This document shows, in pieces, positions 48,353 to 59,799 of a stretch of DNA of 64,000 bases. How positions within the stretch are numbered: the stretch's first letter is position 1; every line of letters starts with the position of its first letter. The stretch covers positions 310,001 through 374,000 of the forward strand of contig CAVMBN010000131.1 of assembly GCA_963678705.1 (NCBI GenBank), written 5' to 3'. Under the pieces are notes generated by a model, which was given only the letters and a program-made list of their open reading frames with translations, did no database searches and was not told the origin of the DNA. This stretch comes from Panorpa germanica. Taxonomy: Eukaryota > Arthropoda > Insecta > Mecoptera > Panorpidae. A program made the position numbers and the translations under genes.

Positions 48353-49897
48353 TTAATTTTTCGGGAAGTATTGAAGACTTTTTGAAGTTGATCTTATCAG
48401 GAAGTTCTTTATAGTAAAGTCAATATATGTTTTATTATTTTTATTCGTCATGATATTCGTCAAATATTCATCTATCCAGTTATTATTTTTATTTCGTTTG
48501 GTTCCATATAGTTGCTTTACTTGTGCCGAATTTCTAATCTTCTGTCCACGAATTATTTCTTTTCTGTGATCATTTATCCACAATGTGTGTGCCTCGTTTT
48601 CTGAATCTTCTTGTTTTTCTGGAATGCATTTAGCTTTGTTCCTTTTTTCTTTTTCAATTTTTTCTTTTATATTAAAATTTTGATTTTTATTATTTCCTGC
48701 TTTTCTTTGCTTTATATTGTGTAATTTTTTTACTTCAGAATATTGCATATTTTGTTTTTCTGGTTTTTCTTGGTTGATGTTTTGTTGATTTTTTACTTTA
48801 AAATCTAGAAAGTTTGGATTTTTTGATTGTTGCTTAACATTTTGTTGATTTTGTATTTCGAAATGTTGTGAATTTTAATTCTCTGATTCTTGTTTCATAT
48901 TTTGCTGATTTTCTACTTTGAAATCTTGCATGTTCTGATCTTCTGTGTTTTGTTTGACGCTTATTTTTCCTTGCTTCATTTTTACTTCAACAATTGTCTT
49001 TTTCTTTACTTCTGTTTTGTTAAACTCTTCAAGTTCTTTTTTCTTTTCATCTGTATTCAGAACTTCTTCTGAATTATTCTGGCTTTGTATTTTAATATTT
49101 GTGGGCACATTGATCGCCATTTCTTTTTGTAATTTAATATCGTTTTTATTTTCATTTACTTCTGTGTCCCGTTTTTCTTCTGAATTTTGGTTTTGTATTT
49201 TGATTTCTGTACTCTCGTTGTTTATGATTACTTCTTGTAGTTCCGTCCGTACATTGTCTATTTATTTATTCTCAATGCTTTGTCCGATTATTGTTTTACA
49301 CGGTTTTTGTGTTGACGGCTCGTTAGTATGGATTTCGTGGTTCGTCATATCTTCTATTATTAATTCTAGAAGCTCATCCATTGTGTTAGGATTTTGGCGT
49401 CTTAATTTACATCCAAGGGGATCGTTTAGCTCCTTTATGAAATCTCTCACCATCAGGGAATCGTGATGTTTTGCCAGTGCTTTCATATTTAAAGATGTTT
49501 TATTGTGAAGTGTGTTCAAAACATTAAAGTTGTTAAGTGATTCTAAACATCTAAAGTAATAAGTAATAACTTTCTTATTAGGCTTTCGTTTAAGTGCTGT
49601 TGTATGCGGGATATGGCTGCGGTTTTTAGTATAACTATTTATTAAAATAGTTTTTGATTTCTCCCTTGTATTAATATGTTTATTCTTTATTAAACTTGCT
49701 GCGTCTCCAATAATCTTGCTTTTTATAGCTGAGAACAATAGACCGTTATTCCTAATAGCTTTTTTTTTATCTTCATTTTTACCGGGGAATATGGCAAAAT
49801 TATCTATGATCACTTCGCAATCTTCTATAAAATTCGTCAGCGAATTGTTTCCATTATATTCCTTTACATAATTTAGATAAATATGTAATGTCTCCAT
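48353..49897 (-). pseudogene. Gag-like region of the errantivirus-like element
   Basis: The segment 49262-49897 has the helical layout of errantivirus Gag (SLTNFIEDCEVIIDNF, DAASLIKN, VRDFIKELNDPLG). 48353-49120 is a low-complexity, Lys/Gln/Asn-rich stretch with repeats of QNMKQESEN type, probably the Gag C-terminal part. A fossil. Confidence 0.65.
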
Positions 49898-50078
49898 TTT
49901 GATTTATAGTGTAACTTTTATTTAAGAAAAGTTATTTTGTAAACATTTTATTTTTAAAAATTATTATTATTATATAGTTAATTTGCAAGTATTTTATTAT
50001 ATTACATTATAGTATTTATTACGTTATGTAATTAATATTTCATTTTATTATTACTTTTAGTATTATTATAATTTTCGT

Positions 50079-50258
50079 TAGGCCTATATAAGCGATTTAT
50101 ATTCCTTTTTAGAAAATTATTATTTAATTATTGAGTATTACGTTGCGCAATTTATATTTTATTTTAATATTTGGTAGGCCTGTATAAGCGATTTATACTC
50201 CTTTTTAAATTTAATATCTGTTTTAGGCCTGTATAAGCGATTTATACTCCTTTTTAAA
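50079..50258 (-). repeat. Three short repeats with a TATAAA box
   Basis: TAGGCCTGTATAAGCGATTT recurs at about 50079, 50175 and 50224. On the minus strand each gives GGAGTATAAATCGCTTATAC, a TATA-like box upstream of the Gag frame, so this may be the leader or promoter region of the env-bearing element. Confidence 0.6.
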
Positions 50259-50420
50259 CAGAAAATATTATTGTAAAAATAATAATAATTTTTGTTTTTG
50301 GGAAATTACGATTACGATTATCACCGCGATGCCTTGCGAGATCTTTATGTCCATATGCTGCTGCTAGTGGGTTGATGAGCCTCGGAGCACTTCAATTTCT
50401 GTTTCTATTTCACTCCACTA

Positions 50421-50620
50421 NNNNNNNNNNNNNNNNNNNNNNNNNNNNNNNNNNNNNNNNNNNNNNNNNNNNNNNNNNNNNNNNNNNNNNNNNNNNNNNN
50501 NNNNNNNNNNNNNNNNNNNNNNNNNNNNNNNNNNNNNNNNNNNNNNNNNNNNNNNNNNNNNNNNNNNNNNNNNNNNNNNNNNNNNNNNNNNNNNNNNNNN
50601 NNNNNNNNNNNNNNNNNNNN
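50421..50620. other. Assembly gap of 200 N
   Basis: Exactly 200 undetermined bases; the true distance is unknown. Sequence on either side belongs to different elements. Confidence 1.
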
Positions 50621-50675
50621 GGACGCCAAAAGTTTTAGAATTTTTTCTCTACGAAAAAGGAAATTTTCAAAATAT
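50621..50675 (-). mobile_element. Helitron fragment at the gap edge
   Basis: TTTCTCTACGAAAAAGGAAA and neighbours match, reversed, the part of the tandem Helitrons near 18168-18225. The rest probably lies in the gap. Confidence 0.6.
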
Positions 50676-52475
50676 TAAACCAACAGTTTTTATTCTACTA
50701 TACGAATTTCATCATAGATTCTCAAATTCTTTAAACATACACTTGGAACATTACAATATAGGAGTAGCCGCTACTTTGCTTCGAATAAGATAACTCCAAG
50801 CTTATGTCCCCCTACTTACAAATCTCTTAGCATTTAATTTTCAAAACGAATACTTTTCTGTACTCCTACATAATAAATTTCAATATATGTACATTTCTTT
50901 TAAATAATTGTTCGCTTATTTAATGTTTATTAAAATTCATTTTTGCCCATTTCACTTGCTACAATGCCAAGCGCCTCATTCTTAATCACCACAATCCTAG
51001 CTACGCCACTAGTTAGCACTCCCCGCTGTTCAAATTCGCACAGTTGCTGAATTTAAATTATAGTGTTCTTATTAATGGTAAGTAGACAAAATACATAATT
51101 AATTCTAGTTATTTAATATTTGGGGCGATTGACTCAACCCCATAGTGATTTTATAGCACTATGCCTCCAAAACGCACTCGCTGTGAATACATCGCATTCT
51201 ATTGCTGGATGAAATTTGAATATTGTGATTATCTATCTAATGTATTTTTTTAAATATATTTTCTTTACTTATATATTAATTTAAATCTGCATAGTAAATT
51301 TCTGCTAGATACCATATACGAACATTATCACATTATTTTTATTTTACATTGATTTTTAGCACCTTGGATTTTATTAGGTCTGTCCTTATATATCTTATTT
51401 CTCATTTAAGTCTCACTCAATAAGAAACGATTACTTGAAATTATAATTATAAGTGTAAAACACTATGTATGACCCATACGAGTTATAGCTACTAAATAAC
51501 GCGACAGACGCTGGAAAACGGTTTATTTTGATTTTATAAATATTTGCTTATTACTACCTTTAATATTCACTCCTGTTCTATCCTTATAATGCTCCATGTC
51601 ACTTCCTTTTTCACAGCTTCAACGAACTCAAACCTTGTTCCTATTAATACAAATTTATCCTTGGTAAATAAGGCTTACCTTCTGGTAAATAAATACAATA
51701 GCGAGAAGCTCTGCATTCGAATGAGAAAGCTTTACGATTAACAGCTGTCCGTCGCTGACGTTTGGCGCATACAAACTTTTTCTCTAGCACCGTCAGGCTC
51801 GTTATTTAATAGCCGGTATACTATAACATTCTTGAAGAGCATAAATTTATTGTGTTTTACTTATTTATAAATTAATTCTATCACAGATTCACACTAATTT
51901 ACATGTTACTGAACAAGTAGGCTTGTGTCCTATGTCTTAATTTTTATAAAAGTGTACTATGTATTGATAAAATGCGTTACTAGAACCTCAAATGTTCAAT
52001 TATTTTTTAATAACTCCTTATATTTCAAGAGATATTAACAATTAAAAAAGTAATTTTGTCTCTTTAATTATTAAAGGAATTCAACGCTGTAAGACATTCC
52101 AATTGCATGTGACATCACAACCGCTATTTGCTATCTCTTTTATACGACAAAGCTTAAAAGAAATATATTCTTGACAAAACTCTGACAAGTTTACAGGTTA
52201 CCAACCTTAGAACCTTTCAGCTACAAATCTCTGCTATATGTATATCAAAATATAAAATATTATTTACGGCTATTTCAAAAAACAATAAAGTTTCAATATT
52301 ATGTCTTCCGTAACAGGGTTAAATAAAATGAAAACCTTTTATTCTTTGACTTGACTTGATTATTTCGACACCCAACAGCTACAAAACATTATTACAACGC
52401 AGCACTGATCTACTCAAAAACTTTTTTTTTATACCTATTATATTTTTATAACTAGTTTATGTAAACTATTGTTAA
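50676..52475. other. Intergenic, nothing recognised
   Basis: AT-rich, short frames only, and no match to other repeats in the window. Confidence 0.4.
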
Positions 52476-53236
52476 GTACACAATCCTAAAAAATTAAAAT
52501 TAAAATAGAACTATTTAAAATAATAAAGTAAAGTTTAACTCTTAGAATTCAATACAATTTTACTGTTTCAAAATTAGCTCTCACATATAAAATATTATTC
52601 ATATTCCGTATAAGTTTTCTTGAGTTTCCGATTTTTTCGTAAATAAATAATACTATTTATTTTACCAATTCGAATTTGTTGTTTTCTGTTGCTGTTTTGT
52701 TATTGTTTGTCGTTGTTTATTGATTGATGTTGGATGTTGGATATTGAATATTTATTATATTATTGAATGGTTTTGTTAGATATTGAAAATTAAAAAACAA
52801 AGGAAAAAATTATAAGAAATGACAAAAGAAATATACTGATGTTTAGAAGTCTGATATTAGAGATTTATCATTATGTTTTAATTGTATCAACCGGCGTTGT
52901 CCGTATGTGTTATATTTAGTTAATAAGTGTGTGTGTAATGTGAGTCTGTTGTAACAATTACCGTTGTCTACAAATTAATTATTAGGAGTCGTAATGAAAT
53001 AATTTAAACTTCAATAAAAATAACATATGCTGCTAATGTCTAAGCAAAATATTCGGTAAAAGATATAATTAATATTAAGTAACACCAGAATAATATTATT
53101 ATTTAAACATTATAAAGACACAATTTACGTACAAGCTAATTTCGTAAGCATCACGTAACCTTTCAAAGTCGTAGCAATTTGAATATGTTAGTAATATAAT
53201 AAATATAAAATATGACAAATAACTTAATACAAATAG

Positions 53237-53437
53237 TTAATATAACCAAACCGCTGCCAAATTATTTCTAGTAAACAGCATTCTGCTATTCCAAATATTG
53301 TTACCGCCCGAATGATTTAAGGCAAACCACTTCGTTATAATAAATAATAGTTTACGTTTGATAATTAGAATTAATCCATCATCAACATTGTCGCAGATGT
53401 ATATTATATTATATTCAATATAACCTCGTATTAGCAA
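53237..53437 (-). CDS. 66-codon frame, copy B of 23079-23279
   Basis: Open over the same 66 codons as its relative, with about five amino-acid differences and no known motif. Coding status is doubtful. Confidence 0.2.
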   Translation of the reverse strand: MLIRGYIEYNIIYICDNVDDGLILIIKRKLLFIITKWFALNHSGGNNIWNSRMLFTRNNLAAVWLY

Positions 53438-53454
53438 ACTTATAAATAAATTTA

Positions 53455-54525
53455 GTAATTAAAAACATATCGTTGCAATACAATTAATTTAGTTAGTAGT
53501 ACTTATCGTTGTCGTATAACCACAGTTTTAACATTATTACCTAGAACAAACATATCGTTGCAATACAATCAATTTAGTTAGTAGAACTTATCGTTGTCGT
53601 ATAACCACAGTTTTAACATTATTACCTAGAACAAACATATCGTCGCAATACAATCAATTTAGTTAGTAGTACTTATCGTTGTCGTGAAACCACAGCTTAT
53701 AACATTATTACCTAGAACAAACATATCATCGCAATACAATCAATTTAGTTAGTAGTACTTATCGTTGTCGTATAACCACAGTTTATAACATTAATTCCTA
53801 GAACAAACATATCATCGCAATACAATCAATTTAGTTAGTAGTACTTATCGTTGTCGTATAACCACAGTTTATAACATTATTACCTAGAACAAACTTATCA
53901 TCGCAATACAATTAATTTAGTTAGTAGTACTTATCGTTGACGTAGAACCACAGTTTATAACATTATTACCTAGAACAAACATATCATGGCAATACAATTA
54001 ATTTAGTTAGTAGTACTTATCGTTGTCGTATTACCACAGTTTATAACATTATTACCTAGAACAAACATATCGTCGCAATACAATCAATTTAGTTAGTAGT
54101 ACTTATCGTTGTCGTAGAACCACAGTTTATAACATTATTACCTAGAACAAACATATCATCGCAATACAATCAATTTAGTTAGTAGTACTTATCGTTGTCG
54201 TATAACCACAGTTTATAACATTATTACCTAAAACAAACATATCATCGCAATACAATCAATTTAGTTAGTAGTACTTATCGTTGTCGTATAACCACAGTTT
54301 ATAACATTATTACCTAGAACAAAAATATCGTCGCAATACAATCAATTTATTTAGTAGTACTTATCGTTGTCGTAGAACCATAGTTTATAACATTATTACC
54401 TAGAACAAACATAGCATCGCAATACAATCAATTAAGTTAGTAGAAATTATCGTTGTCATAGAACCTAGTATATCGCATTATAACATAAATCAAACTTACC
54501 GTCACAATACAATAGATATAGATAT
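53455..54525 (-). repeat. 86-bp tandem satellite array, about 12 copies
   Basis: TTAGTAGTACTTATCGTTGT recurs every 86 bp or so from 53484 to about 54437. Units are closer to each other than to the array of copy A, which suggests local homogenisation. Confidence 0.9.
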
Positions 54526-54789
54526 TGGAACCATTGTTGTAGTATAAGACTACAAATTATTCGTAGTAACAAGAAATATTATATTTTTCTGTCAAATTAA
54601 CAAATCATACAGTCCACTTAAAATCTAAGACTTAAGCGACCAACCGAAAACACATAAAAAAATTAGAGCATTAAAAGGTCGCATACGTCGTGTACAACTT
54701 TCTAAAAACATTTTTCTAGTTAATTTTAATAATAATAATATTTTTGAAGTCAGAGTATTAACCATTGTTGATACTCTTTATCTGTCGGT

Positions 54790-55676
54790 AATCATACTAG
54801 CTCAAATGGCTTAGTTCTCTTTAATCTTCTTGTCAGTCCATTCGTGTGCTGCAGATGAAACGCTTCACGTTGACACGGTGTTGGGAAACGTTGCTCGTGC
54901 TTTCTTGCAATTTTCGTAATTTCTTCAGCTACTGTAGTTACTTTGAGCCTACGTATATATATATATATATATGTATGATATGTATATGTATATGTATATG
55001 TATGATATGATACCTAAGTATATCGATATTGCAGACATACCATGGTGCATTTACTATGTTTCTCAGAACTTTATTTTGGAAAGTCTGAATGCATATGATG
55101 TTGCATTTCTAAGTACAGCCTCATAGCTGAATTCCATATGTCCAAACTGGTTTCGTTATTTGCTTATACAGCATTAGCTTGTTATGTATGGATAATATAG
55201 ATTTGCGTCTCATTAGCCAGTACATTTTCTTATATCTTATTTACTGTTCATCTCTCTTTTTCTTTACGTGAGCCTTCCAACGAAGTGTGGCATCTAAAGT
55301 CATTCCTAGATACTTTGCTGTATTTATATACGGAATAGCTTGGCCATTTATTAGTTTTTCTTATTATCATGCACTCATTTCGTTTCGTTTAATGCAATCC
55401 TCCATTTCATTGACTATGCAATTACGTTGTTTATTGCTTCTTGCACTTTTTTGGATGCTTCTGGTGTATTATTAGCTATTGCCAGTATAGCCTTATCATC
55501 TGCAAACGTTGCCATTATAGCATTACTGTTTGTTGTTATGTCACTGGTGTATAGTGTATACAGGATAGGGCCTAGTACAATTCCTTGTGGAACTCCAGCG
55601 TTTATATTTTTAATACTTGAGAATTGATCTTTTACTTTGACTCTGAACAGCCTATTCTTTATACATGACTTTAGTA
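54790..55676 (-). mobile_element. Jockey-type LINE, 3' part, interrupted
   Basis: The minus strand reads as Jockey RT (NAGVPQGIVLGPILYTLYTSDI, ATFADDKAILA) and then, with frameshifts and stops, KYLGMTLDATLRWKAHVKKK and RYKKMYWLMRRKS. A short TA/GTATAT repeat interrupts it at about 54955-55015. Its 5' part continues at 61430 after the inserted I-type LINE. An old, inactive copy. Confidence 0.82.
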
Positions 55677-55873
55677 GTTCACTATATTGTTTTTTTTTTT
55701 TATTTAATTTAGGCTTTGGCTTATTCAGCCTTCTTGCCATTGGTTTTATTTGTAAAATTATATAAAAATTTACATATAAATTATAATTATTCTAATAAAT
55801 ACAAACAAGTTGATTCTTTTAAAAAATTAAACTTAAAATTAAATACATACTAAATAAAATAATCTAACTTAAA

Positions 55874-58800
55874 TTACACTTCTATATTATTTTCTATCAC
55901 AAAGTTTGTTACTATTTCCGCCGTTGCTTCACTTGTCATTAAACAGGACATATTAACTGGGAACTGTGCTACATTACATAAATCATTTAAAAGTCTATCA
56001 ATTTTTGATGCTAAAAGATGACACCCTAGAATTATATGGTCCAAAGAACCTTCTTCTCCACATCTACAATTTGGTGTGTCTTTTATATTTATTTTGTATA
56101 GATGAGCTGGACATCTAGAATGCCCAGATTTCATTCGACAATTTGTTGAAATATATCTTCGTGAATGGTTTTTATTAAACCATGTGGTTGTTGGAATTTT
56201 TTGATTCGCTGCAAAAAAAAATTTTCCAGTTCTTTGACTTTTCTCATTATATATATTCTGCCATTCTGCCATACAATTTTCTTTAATTATTTTTTTGGAA
56301 TCATTTATTGACCAATTTATTTCGATTATTTCCCCATCTACACAAGCTTCTTTGGCCAGTTTGTCAGCCATTTCGTTTCCTTTTATGCCTACATGTCCAG
56401 GAATCCAAATAAGTTTAACATTGATATCATTTTTTTCCATTTTTAAAAGATATTCTTTAATTGAACATATTTTGTTATTATTATTGTTTTTGAATTTATT
56501 GTTATTTAAAGATACACAAACACTACGAGAATCTGTGAAGATTAATATATTTTTATTGTCAGTTTTTTGTATTATTTCTAGTAATTTCATAATTGCTGTT
56601 ATTTCTGTATTATAAGAATTTGTGATGTTGTTAAGTTTGTATTTATACTGTTGATCTGTATTATAATTGAAAATGCCAATTCCTCCAGTTTTAGAGTTTT
56701 TTTCGAATGAACCATCGGTAAACCATATACTCCAGTTTATATCATCTTTTGTTATATATTCCATATATTTTTGATAAGTTATTTCCTTACTGTCATTCTT
56801 CTTGAACAAATTTATTTCTGTATGTATTGTTGTCATGCTTATTTCTAATGGAAATTTAAAAAAAGGTATAATGTTGTGTACCTCTAAGTTCAAGTTATTA
56901 TATCTATCAAAACTAGTTAAAAGTGCCGGTTTTTTATGAGTTGTCCAATATGGTTTATTATAAAGAACATATAGTTTAGATAATCTTGTATTTAAGGGGC
57001 CACATGAGTTATGTCTGTTTTTACAAAAGAAACTGTCTGATATTTGTTGTATTCTGATATTTACCGGAGGAATATTAGTTTGATAGTTGAGGATTTGGAT
57101 TGGTGTTGAAACCATTGCACCTAATATTATTCTTAAACATTTGTTTTGTATAATTTCAATTTTTTTTAATCTTGAGTTATTTGCGGTGCAGATCATAGTA
57201 CTAGAATAGTCAATATGCGGTCTAACAATAGCTTTATATATTTTTATTAAGGTTGTTGGGTGTGCGCCCCATTTGTATCCTGCTATACATCGCATCAAAT
57301 TTAAGCCTTTTTGACATTTGTTAATAATATGTGCAATTTCTTTCGCCCAAGTGCTTTTCGTATCAAAGAATATACCCAGAAATTTGGTATTTGAACTAAC
57401 AGTTATATTTTTATTTCTGATGGTTATTTTTGGACTGCAGTTTATTCTATGCCTTGTAAATATAACTATTTTACTTTTTTCTGACGATATATTTAATTTG
57501 ATTTCCTTTAGTAAAATATATAGTTTTCTTAATTTCGATTGTAATCTGTTTTGAGCTATATCTTGTGTATGGCCCATACTATAAATAACCATGTCATCTG
57601 CATACATCAGTACTGTTGTGTTGTTATCTGATAATGTTGTTAACTTTTCTGTGTATATGTTGAATAATAAGGGAGATAATATTGAGCCTTGTGGAATTCC
57701 GTGATTACATAGTATAGGACCAGTTAACTTATTATTGTATCTAACTGTTATTTCTCTATTTTGGAAGTAGTTTATAATCCAGTTGGATATTTTGGAAGAT
57801 ATACCTATGTTTTCTACTTTTTCTTTTAATATTTTTAGATTAACATTGTCATAAGCAGCTTCAATGTCAATGAAAGCAGCTATCATATAATGATTTTTAC
57901 TGTATGTTCTTTGAATATCGATATTCAATATGTTTAAGTTATGCTGTGTACTTCTTGTTTTTCTAAACGCAAATTGTAACTCAGGTAATCTTTTATGATG
58001 TTCGAGATACCACTCCAGTCTGTTTTTGATGATGGATTCCATAGTTTTGCCCATACATGATAGTAAAGTAATTGGTCTGAATGATTCTTCTTTGTTTGGA
58101 TCTTTTCCTGTTTTTAATATAGGAACAACGATATGTTTTTTCCAGTCTAATGGTATATCAGCAGTGTTTAATGACAGATTATATATTTGTGTAAGATGAT
58201 TTATTGCATTGTCAGGTAAGTTTTGTATCATTTTGTAATTTATTCTATCAAATCCTGTGCTACTGTTTTTATTATGATTTAACGCGAAATTTACTTCATT
58301 TTTATTTATGTTATTATCTAGAAAATTATCTTTTACGATGGTGGTGGTAGTAATATTTAAATTGTTGTTCTGTGGAAATTTTTTTTTAATGAATTCTTCT
58401 ATTAAATTTTCATTATCACTTATCCTTTTAGTACTATAGCTTTTATTGTTAATTTTTCTTATATTATTCCAGACAATGTTGGTTGTTGTGTTTGGGTTTA
58501 AATTCTCGCAGAAATTTTGCCATTCTATTTTTTTTCTGGCTCTAAAATATCGTCTGGTTTTAGCTTGATGTTTTTTATAATTTAAATAATTCGCCATTGT
58601 CATGTTTTTATTAAAAATAGTTAGTGCTAATTTTCTTTGAGCTATCATTTTATTGCACTCTGTGTCCCACCAAGACGGTTTTATTTTATTAGGAGTTATA
58701 TTATACAATCTGGTAGATGGGATATGTATGTCTGCCGAATTATTAATAACATCTCTAAATTGGTTGTATTTGTTTTCAACATCTTGGGGATTACTTGTGA

Positions 58801-59602
58801 TTCCATTTGTGCTAAGGTTTGAAATTCTGCTTTCTATTTCAAGGCTATATTTCTCCCAATCTGCTTTTCGGAAATTTCTCCTCGTTAAATATTCAGATGT
58901 ACGGTAACGGTCTTTATTATAGTCATTCAAACAGAAAAAAATTGGGTAGTGATCACTACCTAAGCTATCTGCAAGAACTTGCCACGAAGTAATTTGTTGT
59001 GTTAACGTCATTGATACCAATGTGAGATCCAATATACTGTCCCTTGTACTGAGATTGCTTACTCTAGTTGGTTTATCATCGTTGATAATATTTAGATTTT
59101 CGTTTTCTATGAAATCTAACAATTCGTTACCTTCATACTGACTACCTGGACAATTTATATCCCAAGCAAGATTAGTCGCGTTAAAATCTCCAGCAAGTAT
59201 AACAGGAACATCTATTTGTTGTTTTATCTGTGACCAATTAGAATTAGATAGTTTATGATTCGGTTTAGCATAGATTGATAAAATACATATTACATCAGTT
59301 TCGTTATGTGTTAAAATTATTCCAGCTATTTCGACCGAATTAAATGGGTTATTTAGCATTACTCGTTTATATTTTATAGATTTATGAATCAAGATAGCAA
59401 CACCCCCGTGGGGATTATAGTTTGTATTTTGTATCCTATCTTCTCTTTCAATAAAATAACCTTTGATGTTGAAATTGAGATTTTTTGTTAAAAACGTTTC
59501 TGATAGTATGCATATATGTATGTTATGCTTCTGTAACATATGTTGTAGTTCCTCTTTAATATATCTGACTCCTCTGCAATTCCATTGAATAAAATTTATC
59601 AT
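55874..59602 (-). CDS. LINE ORF2: endonuclease, reverse transcriptase, RNase H
   Basis: The 1242-residue product has an APE-type endonuclease (NFIQWNCRG, ILAGDFNATN, SDHYPIFF). The RT has NHLTQIYNLSL, FRPITLLSCMGK, AFRKTRSTQHN, FIDIEAAYDNV, GIPQGSILSPLLFNIY and the catalytic MYADDMVIY. An RNase H (WFTDGSFEKN, TEITAIMKLLEI, IFTDSRSVCVSL, WIPGHVGIKGNEMADKLA) and a Cys/His end (CRCGEEGSLDHIILGCH) follow. It nicks the target and copies the LINE RNA in place. All motifs appear intact and the frame is open throughout. Confidence 0.95.
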   Translation of the reverse strand: MINFIQWNCRGVRYIKEELQHMLQKHNIHICILSETFLTKNLNFNIKGYFIEREDRIQNTNYNPHGGVAILIHKSIKYKRVMLNNPFNSVEIAGIILTHNETDVICILSIYAKPNHKLSNSNWSQIKQQIDVPVILAGDFNATNLAWDINCPGSQYEGNELLDFIENENLNIINDDKPTRVSNLSTRDSILDLTLVSMTLTQQITSWQVLADSLGSDHYPIFFCLNDYNKDRYRTSEYLTRRNFRKADWEKYSLEIESRISNLSTNGITSNPQDVENKYNQFRDVINNSADIHIPSTRLYNITPNKIKPSWWDTECNKMIAQRKLALTIFNKNMTMANYLNYKKHQAKTRRYFRARKKIEWQNFCENLNPNTTTNIVWNNIRKINNKSYSTKRISDNENLIEEFIKKKFPQNNNLNITTTTIVKDNFLDNNINKNEVNFALNHNKNSSTGFDRINYKMIQNLPDNAINHLTQIYNLSLNTADIPLDWKKHIVVPILKTGKDPNKEESFRPITLLSCMGKTMESIIKNRLEWYLEHHKRLPELQFAFRKTRSTQHNLNILNIDIQRTYSKNHYMIAAFIDIEAAYDNVNLKILKEKVENIGISSKISNWIINYFQNREITVRYNNKLTGPILCNHGIPQGSILSPLLFNIYTEKLTTLSDNNTTVLMYADDMVIYSMGHTQDIAQNRLQSKLRKLYILLKEIKLNISSEKSKIVIFTRHRINCSPKITIRNKNITVSSNTKFLGIFFDTKSTWAKEIAHIINKCQKGLNLMRCIAGYKWGAHPTTLIKIYKAIVRPHIDYSSTMICTANNSRLKKIEIIQNKCLRIILGAMVSTPIQILNYQTNIPPVNIRIQQISDSFFCKNRHNSCGPLNTRLSKLYVLYNKPYWTTHKKPALLTSFDRYNNLNLEVHNIIPFFKFPLEISMTTIHTEINLFKKNDSKEITYQKYMEYITKDDINWSIWFTDGSFEKNSKTGGIGIFNYNTDQQYKYKLNNITNSYNTEITAIMKLLEIIQKTDNKNILIFTDSRSVCVSLNNNKFKNNNNNKICSIKEYLLKMEKNDINVKLIWIPGHVGIKGNEMADKLAKEACVDGEIIEINWSINDSKKIIKENCMAEWQNIYNEKSQRTGKFFFAANQKIPTTTWFNKNHSRRYISTNCRMKSGHSRCPAHLYKINIKDTPNCRCGEEGSLDHIILGCHLLASKIDRLLNDLCNVAQFPVNMSCLMTSEATAEIVTNFVIENNIEV

Positions 59603-59799
59603 TTTAACTGTTTTAATTAATGATTAATTTTTATATCTGATGTCTTGTTTTTCGATTTATTTATATATTTTATTTTTTCTTTATGTTTATATAATTGTTG
59701 TTGATTTAATATTTTAGTAAATTTATTAACCGATTTGGTTTAGTGATGTGAATAGAGTTTTTATTAAAAAATAAACTTAATTTATATATTGATGTTTTC

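Larger units (their letters stand above)
52476..54695 (-). mobile_element. Satellite-bearing repeat element, copy B
   Basis: The 2.2-kb inverted relative of 22165-24052, with the same end sequences GTACAC/GTGTAC and the same order of satellite, 66-codon frame (53237-53437) and AT-rich part. It is longer because its satellite has about 12 units instead of about 8.5. Both copies share TTAAC next to the GGATTGTGTAC end, so the true element border may lie slightly outside. Confidence 0.65.

Noticed and set aside
48890-49466. Plus-strand Phe/Leu-rich frames
   Set aside because: They are complements of the Lys/Gln/Asn-rich Gag-like region on the minus strand.
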